DNA of 6,320 bases from an uncultured Caulobacter sp. (GTDB lineage: Bacteria; Pseudomonadota; Alphaproteobacteria; Caulobacterales; Caulobacteraceae). The translations under genes were made by a program, and so were the position numbers. Shown here one piece after another: positions 1 through 5,877 of this stretch. The stretch is taken from the NCBI RefSeq assembly GCF_937900395.1, contig NZ_CALCDX010000119.1, forward strand, positions 1-6,320, read 5' to 3'. Position 1 is the stretch's first letter. Each line of letters starts with the position of its first letter. Below the pieces are notes generated by a model that saw only the letters and a program-made list of their open reading frames with translations, was not told the origin of the DNA and searched no databases.

Positions 1-1358
1 AGGTTGGTCTGGAAGGCGATCTCGTCGATCACGCCGATGATCTGGCTGATCTGGCTGGACGAGCTTTCGATCTCGCTCATGGCCGCGACCGCGCGCTCGG
101 CGATCTGGCCGCCGCTCTCGGCGTCGGACTTGGCGCCGGCGACCGCCGATCGGGCGAAACCCGCGCCTTCGGCGGTCTTGTTGACCGTGGCGGTGATCTC
201 TTCCAGCGCCGCGGCGGTCTCTTCCAGACTGGCGGCCTGCTGCTCGGTGCGACGCGACAGGTCGTCGGAGGCGGCGGAGATTTCCCGAGCCCCGCCGCTG
301 ATGGTCATGACCGCGTGGCGAACGCCCGACATCACGTTCTCGAGCTTGGCGATCGAGGCGTTGAAGTCGTCCTTCAGCTGCTCGGTCTTGGGCGAAAGCT
401 GTTCGGTGATCCGGTGCGTCAGATCGCCGGTCGACAGGGCGTGCAGGCCTTTGCCCAGCGCCTCGATCGCCGCGCGATCCTCGGCCGCCTCCCGGGCGCG
501 CTGGGCCTCGGTCTTGGCGCGCTCGGCCTCCCCGGCCTCGCGCATGGCGCCGGTTTCCTTCTCGAGGCGGATGGCCTTGAGGCTGTTTTCCTTGAAGGTC
601 TCGAAAGCGCGCGACAGCGAACCCACCTCGTCGGCGCGATCACGGTCGGGCGTCTCGACGTCGAAGTCGCCGTCGGCCAGGCGCAGCATCGACTGGGTCA
701 TGCGGCCCACGGGAGCCGCGACCAGGGTCGTCAGCTGCCAGCCCATGCCCACGGCGATGACGACCAGGCCCAGGCCGCCGCCGATCAGCATGGCGACCGA
801 CGAGAAGATCGCCTTGTGCTGGGCGTCCTCGCGCATGGCCATTCGCGCCTGCTCGGTCGAGCGGATCACCCCGATCCGTTTGATGATGTGGGTTACCCGA
901 GCCTTCTCGCCGGCGTCCGTCAGGATCTGACGGCCTTCCTCCTTACGGGCGGGATCCAGCCCGGCCATGGTCAGCGGCCGACCGTAGGTGTCCAGCCAGA
1001 TCTTGGTGTCGGCCTTCACCTTCGCCAGGTCGGCTTTTTCCTTGTCGGTCAGGTTGAAGGAATCGAGCTTGGCGATCGCGTCGTCGAAGCCTTTCAGGCC
1101 CTCGTCGTAAGAGGCCATGTACTTGACGCTGCCCGTCAGCAGGATCCCGCGCATCTGCGAGTTCACCCGCAGGATGTTCTTCTCCGCGGTCTGGGTCTGG
1201 TCGATGATCGACTTGCTCTCATCGTTCAACCGGATGGCCTGCTGCATGCCCGTGAGCTGCAGGAAGACGCTGACGATCATCGCCACGGCCGCGGCCAGCA
1301 ACAGGCCAAACGACAGCATGATCTTGTTACGGATCGAGATGTTCTTCAGGAACGACAT
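1..1358 (-). CDS. methyl-accepting chemotaxis protein, CHASE3-like sensor, 3' end cut by window edge
   Basis: Transmembrane chemoreceptor that would signal to CheW/CheA. The 452 codons visible read from an ATG at 1358 with no stop before the left edge. Order of parts: short cytoplasmic start; TM1 about residues 14-34; periplasmic helical region about 35-184 with a CHASE3-like stretch (MRGILLTGS at 69-77); TM2 about 185-208; HAMP about 209-262; charged coiled coil 263-295; a second HAMP-like segment 298-345 (LSTGDLTHRI); then the signalling domain, with adaptation-helix sequence (RRTEQQAASLEETAAALEEI at 369-388) and the hairpin-tip motif IGVIDEIAFQTN at 441-452, where the window stops. The second signalling helix and any CheR/CheB-binding tail are therefore unseen. 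GGAGA at 1364-1368 is well placed as Shine-Dalgarno. The gene begins 39 nt after the porin stop on the same strand. MCP identity is near certain; the ligand cannot be inferred. Confidence 0.96.
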   Translation of the reverse strand, partial: MSFLKNISIRNKIMLSFGLLLAAAVAMIVSVFLQLTGMQQAIRLNDESKSIIDQTQTAEKNILRVNSQMRGILLTGSVKYMASYDEGLKGFDDAIAKLDSFNLTDKEKADLAKVKADTKIWLDTYGRPLTMAGLDPARKEEGRQILTDAGEKARVTHIIKRIGVIRSTEQARMAMREDAQHKAIFSSVAMLIGGGLGLVVIAVGMGWQLTTLVAAPVGRMTQSMLRLADGDFDVETPDRDRADEVGSLSRAFETFKENSLKAIRLEKETGAMREAGEAERAKTEAQRAREAAEDRAAIEALGKGLHALSTGDLTHRITEQLSPKTEQLKDDFNASIAKLENVMSGVRHAVMTISGGAREISAASDDLSRRTEQQAASLEETAAALEEITATVNKTAEGAGFARSAVAGAKSDAESGGQIAERAVAAMSEIESSSSQISQIIGVIDEIAFQTN

Positions 1359-1363
1359 CCAGG

Positions 1364-1368
1364 TCTCC
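1364..1368 (-). promoter_or_regulatory. Shine-Dalgarno of the chemoreceptor gene, inside a small dyad
   Basis: Minus-strand GGAGA, five bases before the ATG ending at 1356, supports the chosen start. It lies within a perfect 5-2-5 inverted repeat (GGTCT-GG-AGACC, 1362-1373) that in mRNA could form a 4-bp stem with a UGGA loop, partly covering the ribosome site. The Shine-Dalgarno is solid; any control by the stem is speculation because four pairs are weak. Confidence 0.6.
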
Positions 1369-1397
1369 AGACCGCCGAGAATTTATGAAAGATAGAG

Positions 1398-2804
1398 CTA
1401 GAATTCGATCTGCATGCGGGCTTGGACGACCGTCACGTCGGCGTCGTTCTCAATCGCGCCGATGCGGCGATTGTTGACCTTGGCCTTGGTGATGTTCGCC
1501 ATGAAGCGGACGTTGTTCTGGGGATACCAATTCACGCCCGCCGTCAGGCCCTTGTAGGTGCCGGCCGTCGCCAGGCCCGGCTGGCTGGCCAGGGCGGTTA
1601 CGGCGTTCGGGCTCATCTTGGTCAGGTCGGCGTAGTCGTAGCGGCCCGCCAGTTCGAAGGCGCCCATGCCGCCCTTGTCGATCGGGTGCGCGATCTTGAT
1701 CTTCCCGAACTGGCCGGCCGCGCTGTACGGACGGGTCTCGCCGGTCGGGAACCAGCTGGCCGAGGCGTAGCCCGTGACGATGTTGAAGTCCGGACCGCCG
1801 TTGGCCGCGCTTTGGGTCGTGGCCACGCGGTTGACCTTGATGCGGGCGACCTCGCCCTGGACTGAAACGCTCTTGTGAGCCCAGGCCGCTTCAACGCCCA
1901 CAGTGGTGTCGCTCTTGCCGACCGCGCCGGTCGACAGCAGCACGCCGCCGGTCGAGGTCTGGGGCTTGTAGGCGGTGTTCGCCGCGGCCGAATAGGTGAA
2001 GCCCGCCTCGCCGCCGGTCTCGCGGTAGCGCACCGAGGCGCCCAGGTGAACGGCGTCGGTCGGGGTCATCACCGGCGCCCAGGTGCCGCGCGCCGCGAAG
2101 CCCGAGCGCTCCTTGGCTTTGTTGGCGTTATAGGCGCCCGCCGAGACGTCGGCCTTGTTGATCGTGTCGCCCTGCAGCGCGCCGCGCAGCGACCAGTTCT
2201 TGCCGACCTTGGTGACCTGGGCGGCCAGCACGAAGCCATTGTCGTTCAGATCGCCGAACGGGCCCCGCTCCATGAAGGTGATGGATTTGATCGAGGTGAG
2301 GTTCTCAAGACCGGTGGTCTTCTGGTTGCCGAGCGTGATCAGCACGCCGCTCTTGGTCTTGTATTCGATGACCGCGTCGTCCCAGCCCCAGGCGCCGCCG
2401 TTCGCCGCGCCGCCTTCGATGCGATAGGCCCACTGGCCGAACGCGCCTTCCGCGCCCAGGAACACCTGGCGGGCGCGATATTGGCGCGCCTTGTACGAGG
2501 GGCCGGTGTCGCGGTCGACATTGACGTTGACGCCGTCGAGCATGACGCGACCGCGCAGCTTGAACGTCGCGCCGCTGGCGTCCGTGAAGCGAGGCGAACC
2601 TTCCCATTTGATCTGGGTCGCGGGCGCGGCCGCGGGCTTGGCCGCGGCCTTGGTCTCCAGGGACTGGAGACGCTCTTGCATGACCTTGATCTGCGCCTTC
2701 AGCTCCTCGAGCGAGGCGGCGTCCGACGCCGGCGCCTCTTGGGCGGCGGCGACACTGGCCATCATCGATGCAGCCAGCAGAGTTACGGAGAATAATTTTC
2801 GCAC
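1398..2804 (-). CDS. OprP/OprO-type (phosphate-selective porin family) outer-membrane porin
   Basis: 468-residue outer-membrane beta-barrel channel. The signal peptide spans residues 1-21 (basic MRK, hydrophobic core, AAA before Gln22). A heptad-like coiled coil follows at about 31-53 (LEELKAQIKVMQERLQSLE), then an Ala/Pro linker and the barrel from about residue 65. The barrel opens with WEGSPRF and FKLRGRVMLDG and contains the family-like LITLGNQKTTGLENLTS (155-171) and SITFMERGPFGDLNDNG (174-190). It ends in IEF, the terminal Phe used for BAM-dependent insertion. These fit the Porin_O_P family, whose Pseudomonas members pass phosphate or polyphosphate; the substrate here is unproven. The start is GTG at 2802-2804, chosen because the next Met (14/15) would destroy the signal peptide; the upstream GGGGCGA is a poor Shine-Dalgarno. 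It has its own 261-nt leader region and the chemoreceptor follows closely. Confidence 0.93.
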   Translation of the reverse strand: MRKLFSVTLLAASMMASVAAAQEAPASDAASLEELKAQIKVMQERLQSLETKAAAKPAAAPATQIKWEGSPRFTDASGATFKLRGRVMLDGVNVNVDRDTGPSYKARQYRARQVFLGAEGAFGQWAYRIEGGAANGGAWGWDDAVIEYKTKSGVLITLGNQKTTGLENLTSIKSITFMERGPFGDLNDNGFVLAAQVTKVGKNWSLRGALQGDTINKADVSAGAYNANKAKERSGFAARGTWAPVMTPTDAVHLGASVRYRETGGEAGFTYSAAANTAYKPQTSTGGVLLSTGAVGKSDTTVGVEAAWAHKSVSVQGEVARIKVNRVATTQSAANGGPDFNIVTGYASASWFPTGETRPYSAAGQFGKIKIAHPIDKGGMGAFELAGRYDYADLTKMSPNAVTALASQPGLATAGTYKGLTAGVNWYPQNNVRFMANITKAKVNNRRIGAIENDADVTVVQARMQIEF

Positions 2805-2929
2805 GAGAGATCGCCCCGTTTCTGAGAAATCCAGAATTGTTGGGCGAAGTTGATCGGCGCGGCCGGTGAATTCGTGATTAATACATCGTGAGGCGCGACA
2901 ATATGACCTATCTAAGAGCCAAGTTCTGC

Positions 2930-2942
2930 CTCAGCGCCTGAG
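2930..2942. repeat. inverted repeat CTCAG-CGC-CTGAG upstream of the porin
   Basis: A perfect 5-bp dyad with a 3-bp centre, 126 nt before the porin start. It could be an operator half-site pair or a short stem, but such dyads occur by chance in GC-rich DNA and there is no second copy in the window that I can see. Confidence 0.3.
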
Positions 2943-2956
2943 ATCCGTTTTGAATA

Positions 2957-2977
2957 CCACGGTTATGCAGAACGTGG
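2957..2977. repeat. inverted repeat CCACG-N11-CGTGG upstream of the porin
   Basis: Perfect 5-bp arms whose centres are 16 bp apart, about one and a half helical turns, between the end of dnaQ and the porin. Spacing is compatible with a dimeric regulator site or a loose hairpin. No protein can be assigned to it. Confidence 0.25.
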
Positions 2978-3065
2978 CCTTTGAGTTGCGAACTCTGGGT
3001 CCGTCAACTTTTCGGGCGAATGCGCCATGGCGTGAGCCGAGCGGAGCTGGAAAGCCCAGCCGGCC

Positions 3066-3779
3066 TTAGCCTTCAGCGGAGACGACCCCGAATTTGATCC
3101 ACAAGGCCTGCTCCTTGAGGTTCTTGCGAACCCAGGCGGCATGGACCTCCCGCTCGGCGTCGGTCGAACGCGGAGCGAGCGGGCGAGCGCGGGCGCCGTA
3201 AGAGCCCTGGACGGCGGCCGACACGGCCAAGGTCTCGACCACATGGGTCAGCTCCAAGGCCCGTTCCTTACCGCCCTGCAGCTCGAGATAGACCTCGGCC
3301 AGCAGGTGGGCGTCGATCAGGGCGCCGTGCTTGTCGCGGCTTTCCAGGCTGATCTTGAAGCGTTTGCACAGCGCGTCGAGCGAGTTGTACATGCCCGGAA
3401 AGCGCTTCTTGGCCATCGCGAGCGTATCGACCCAGCGGTCCTCATGGATCGGGGCGCGGCCGCATTTCTCCAGCTCGAAATTGACGAACTGCCGGTCGAA
3501 CGCGGCGTTGTGGGCCACCACGACGCTGTCGCCGACGAACTCGACGAAGCGATCGGCGATCTCGTGGAACTTCGGCTTGCCGGCCAGGAAGGCGCTGGAG
3601 AGGCCGTGGACCTTCTCGGCCTCGGCCGGCATGTCGCGCAGCGGGTCGCAATATTCGTGGAACGAGCGGCCCGTCGGCATGAAGTCGACCACCTCGATGC
3701 AGCCGATTTCAACCAGGCGGTCTCCCGTCTTGGGATCGAAGCCGGTCGTTTCGGTATCGAGGATGATCTCGCGGGCCAT
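3066..3779 (-). CDS. dnaQ: DNA polymerase III epsilon subunit (3'-5' proofreading exonuclease)
   Basis: 237-residue DEDDh exonuclease that removes misincorporated bases in the Pol III core with the alpha and theta-type partners. All catalytic motifs are present: Exo I DTETTG (Asp8, Glu10), Exo II HNAAFDRQF (Asp95), and Exo III epsilon HGALIDA (His151, Asp156). LDALCKRF (134-141) is also typical. Length is close to the E. coli protein (243). Residues about 186-237 form a non-nuclease tail ending in AAWVRKNLKEQALWIKF, consistent with the segment that binds the polymerase alpha subunit. Start ATG at 3777-3779 is preceded by AGAAGGG at 3782-3788, a good but close Shine-Dalgarno. It is the last gene of the tight operon, 31 nt after coaE; no strong Rho-independent terminator follows. 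Confidence 0.96.
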   Translation of the reverse strand: MAREIILDTETTGFDPKTGDRLVEIGCIEVVDFMPTGRSFHEYCDPLRDMPAEAEKVHGLSSAFLAGKPKFHEIADRFVEFVGDSVVVAHNAAFDRQFVNFELEKCGRAPIHEDRWVDTLAMAKKRFPGMYNSLDALCKRFKISLESRDKHGALIDAHLLAEVYLELQGGKERALELTHVVETLAVSAAVQGSYGARARPLAPRSTDAEREVHAAWVRKNLKEQALWIKFGVVSAEG

Positions 3780-3792
3780 GGCCCTTCTTTGA

Positions 3793-3809
3793 GCCGGTTC
3801 GACTCCGGC
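3793..3809. repeat. hairpin in the coaE-dnaQ gap
   Basis: GCCGG and CCGGC form an all-G/C 5-bp stem with a 7-nt loop, filling most of the 31-nt gap between the coaE stop and the dnaQ start. There is no U-run after it; on the mRNA the dnaQ Shine-Dalgarno follows. It is therefore not an intrinsic terminator in form, but could be an mRNA processing or stability element. The loop overlaps a GACTC (GANTC) site at 3801-3805. Confidence 0.35.
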
Positions 3810-3810
3810 A

Positions 3811-4410
3811 TCAAGCGGAGCGGGAAGTTCTCAACAGAGTCAGAAGGTCGCGGACCTGCTGGCGAGCAGGTTCGACGCCCTGGCCGGTGTCGATGACGAA
3901 ATCCGCGCGGGCGCGCTTTTCGGCGTCGGGCAGCTGGCGCGCCAGGATCGCCTCGAACTTCTCGGGCGTCATCTCCGGGCGGGCCAGGACGCGGGCGCGC
4001 TGCACCTCGGGCGGGGCCGAGACGACGACCACCTTGTGAACGCTCTTCTCGCCGCCGGTCTCGAACAGCAGCGGCACGTCCAGCACGACGATGTCCCGGC
4101 CTTCGGCCTGGGCCTTCTGGAAAAAGCCGATGCGGTCGGCGCCGACCAGCGGGTGGACGATCGCTTCCAGCTTGGCCATGGCCTCGGAGTTGCCGACGAC
4201 CTTGGCGCTGAGCTTGGCCCGGTCGATCGCCCCGTCGGTCAGCACGCCCGGGAAGGCGGCCTCCACCGGAGCCACGGCGGCGCCCCCGGCGGCGTAGAGC
4301 GCGTGAACGGCGGCGTCGGAGTCGTAGACGGGAACACCCTCGGCCTCGAACATCGCCGCGGTCGTCGACTTACCCATTCCGATCGATCCGGTCAGGCCCA
4401 GGATCAGCAT
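3811..4410 (-). CDS. coaE: dephospho-CoA kinase
   Basis: 199-residue P-loop kinase that phosphorylates the 3'-hydroxyl of dephospho-CoA's ribose with ATP, the last step of coenzyme A synthesis in the cytosol. The Walker A loop GSIGMGKST is at 8-16. YDSDAAVH (29-36) carries the family's Asp pair, followed by HPLV (86-89), the characteristic DVPLLFE (111-117), the lid-type arginines RAR (138-140), RQLPDAEKRARAD (158-170) and VIDT (172-175). Length is normal for the family (about 200). The ATG at 4408-4410 overlaps the aroE stop: the seven bases ATGCTGA hold the start of coaE and the TGA of aroE, so translational coupling is likely. The motif set leaves little doubt. Confidence 0.97.
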   Translation of the reverse strand: MLILGLTGSIGMGKSTTAAMFEAEGVPVYDSDAAVHALYAAGGAAVAPVEAAFPGVLTDGAIDRAKLSAKVVGNSEAMAKLEAIVHPLVGADRIGFFQKAQAEGRDIVVLDVPLLFETGGEKSVHKVVVVSAPPEVQRARVLARPEMTPEKFEAILARQLPDAEKRARADFVIDTGQGVEPARQQVRDLLTLLRTSRSA

Positions 4411-5276
4411 GATTCACCCAAGAGCTTCAGGGCCATGCCGCGCACATCGACAGCAGGCGAGGGGGCGACGCCATAGATCGCCTCGAAGCTGGGTATGGCC
4501 TGGCGCAACAGCATCTCCAGGCCATCAACCGTCCGGCGGCCCGCCGCTTCGGCGCGACGCAGGAATTCGGTGCGCAGCGGCTTGTAGACCATGTCCATGA
4601 CCACGGCCGTCTTCGGCGTGAGCGAGAGATCCGCCGCTGGTCCCTCGCCGCCGCCCAGGCCGAGCGAGGTGGCGTTGATGACGAGACCGGCGTCGGCCAG
4701 CAGGCCGGGCAGGGCGGCGTCCTCGGCGGCGATCACCTTGGCGCCGAAGGCGTCGGCCAGCTCCTGGGCGCGGGCCAGGGTGCGGTTGACGATGCGGATC
4801 TCGGGCGCGCCGGCCAGAAGCAGGGCGGCGATCGCCCCGCGCGCCGCGCCGCCGGCGCCGAGGATCACGACCGGGGTGGCCGCGACGTCAAAGCCGGGCG
4901 CCTGAGCTTCGACGGCGCCGAGCAGGCCGGGACCATCGGTATTGTCGGCGTGGACCGAGCCGTCCGGCGCGAACAGCAGGAGGTTCGCCGCCCCAGCCAT
5001 CTTCGCCAGATCGCTGGCGGTGTCGGCCAGCGCCAGGGCGCGCTCCTTGAACGGGATGGTGACATTGACCCCGCGCACCGCGCCGCCGCGCAGGCCGTCG
5101 ATGAAGGTCTCGAACCGTTCGGCCGCCGGGGCGAACGGCACATAGGCCGCGTCGAGGCCCGCCGCGGCGATCCAGGCGTTGTGGATCACCGGGCTCATCG
5201 AGTGCTTGATCGGCTGGCCGCAGACGCCGCCGACGACCGCCGCGCCGGAGATTGTCCCCGAGTTCGTCGAAGTCAT
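4404..5276 (-). CDS. aroE: shikimate dehydrogenase (NADP+)
   Basis: 290-residue enzyme reducing 3-dehydroshikimate to shikimate with NADPH, fourth step of the chorismate/aromatic amino acid pathway. The N-terminal substrate domain shows HSMSPVIHN (25-33), NVTIPFK (71-77, with the catalytic Lys77), Asn98 and DNTDG (111-115, Asp114). The Rossmann part has GAGGAARG (140-147), NRT (164-166) for NADP phosphate binding, NATSLG (201-206), DMVYKP (228-233) and DGLEMLLRQA (251-260, Gln259). The usual NT after Gly-Ala-x is NL here, a mild deviation. The N-terminus has about 13 residues before the first strand. The ATG at 5274-5276 shares ATGA with the maf stop, fixing the start by coupling; its end overlaps coaE. 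Confidence 0.97.
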   Translation of the reverse strand: MTSTNSGTISGAAVVGGVCGQPIKHSMSPVIHNAWIAAAGLDAAYVPFAPAAERFETFIDGLRGGAVRGVNVTIPFKERALALADTASDLAKMAGAANLLLFAPDGSVHADNTDGPGLLGAVEAQAPGFDVAATPVVILGAGGAARGAIAALLLAGAPEIRIVNRTLARAQELADAFGAKVIAAEDAALPGLLADAGLVINATSLGLGGGEGPAADLSLTPKTAVVMDMVYKPLRTEFLRRAEAAGRRTVDGLEMLLRQAIPSFEAIYGVAPSPAVDVRGMALKLLGESC

Positions 5277-5872
5277 GCCACCAGGGCTCCGTGGAGACGC
5301 AGGAAGTCCAGAAGTCCGACCAAAGGCAGACCCAGTATGGCGAAGTAATCCCCGTCGATCTGGTCGAACAGCTGCACGCCCTCGCTCTCCAGCTCATAGC
5401 AGCCGACCGACCACAGCAGGGCCTCGCCTCGCCGCTCTATATACTGGTCCAGCCAAGCCTCGCTGAACGGCCGCACCGACAGCTTGGTCGTATCGACGAC
5501 TCGCCAGATCGGCTGGCCGTCGCGGGCGACGACCACGGCCGAGTGCAGCTTGTGGACTTGGCCCCGGAGCTCGAGCAGCCGGGCGCGGGCTTCGTCCAAC
5601 GTATCCACCTTGTCGATCAGCTTGCCGCGCAGGTCGAGCGTCTGGTCCGCGCCGATCACCAGGCCCGGCCGCTTGGTCGAGACCTTGACCGCCTTCATCT
5701 CGGCCAGCGCATCGGCGATGTCGCGCGGGCTGACCTCTTCGGCCAGCAGTCCAGCCTTGGCGGCGTCTTCGTCGACGCCGGAACCGACCGCCTCGAAGGC
5801 GACGCCGGCGTTCTGCAGGATCATCTGGCGGGCCGAGCTCTTGGACGCCAGGGTAACAGGGGTAAGCGTCAC
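5273..5872 (-). CDS. maf: Maf-family nucleoside triphosphate pyrophosphatase
   Basis: 199-residue cytosolic pyrophosphatase of the Maf/Ham1 fold that hydrolyses non-canonical or excess nucleoside triphosphates to monophosphates; some members also affect cell division. Seen: N-terminal LASKSSARQMIL (8-19), DE at 34-35, GADQTLDL (74-81) with the likely catalytic Asp76, HKLHSAVVV (107-115), and VGCYELE...IDGDYFAILGLPL near the C-terminus. Gln after Asp76 resembles the YceF-like (m7GTP pyrophosphatase) subgroup rather than the Thr of YhdE-like dTTP/UTP enzymes; this subgroup call is tentative. The start is GTG at 5870-5872, 5 nt after the upstream gene's TGA, with GGGAG about 10 nt before it; no ATG is available before Met17, which would remove the first conserved motif. 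The stop overlaps aroE's ATG. Confidence 0.94.
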   Translation of the reverse strand: MTLTPVTLASKSSARQMILQNAGVAFEAVGSGVDEDAAKAGLLAEEVSPRDIADALAEMKAVKVSTKRPGLVIGADQTLDLRGKLIDKVDTLDEARARLLELRGQVHKLHSAVVVARDGQPIWRVVDTTKLSVRPFSEAWLDQYIERRGEALLWSVGCYELESEGVQLFDQIDGDYFAILGLPLVGLLDFLRLHGALVA

Positions 5873-5877
5873 AGGCG

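Larger units (their letters stand above)
2805..3065 (-). promoter_or_regulatory. intergenic leader/promoter region of the porin gene
   Basis: No gene is visible in these 261 nt between the dnaQ stop and the porin start; composition is more A/T-rich than the flanks. The minus strand has a TATTAAT at 2877-2883, about 70 nt before the GTG, which could serve as a -10 element, but no convincing -35 sits 16-18 nt upstream of it. A TTGACGG lies further up (about 3001-3007) without a good -10 partner. I looked for a Pho box (two CTGTCAT-like heptamers 11 nt apart) and a CtrA site (TTAA-N7-TTAA) and saw neither. Three inverted repeats are present: 2819-2829, 2930-2942 and 2957-2977. A promoter here is inferred mainly from gene layout. 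Confidence 0.4.

Noticed and set aside
315..1388. Long plus-strand open frame (about 357 codons) opposite the chemoreceptor
   Set aside because: It mirrors a gene with clear MCP domains; the translation is rich in His, Gln, Arg and Gly with no recognisable fold, as expected of an antisense frame in GC-rich DNA.
1875..2795. Plus-strand open frame (306 codons) opposite the porin
   Set aside because: Low-complexity Arg/Gly/Leu-rich translation antisense to a well-supported porin with signal peptide and C-terminal Phe.
2895..2915. Possible Pho box (GGTCATATTGTCGC on the minus strand) before the phosphate-type porin
   Set aside because: Only one half resembles CTGTCAT; the second heptamer 11 nt away does not match, so PhoB control is not supported.
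3046..3060. Stem GCTGG-AAAGC-CCAGC just after the dnaQ stop as a Rho-independent terminator
   Set aside because: Only five base pairs and no U-run on the minus-strand transcript; may be chance.
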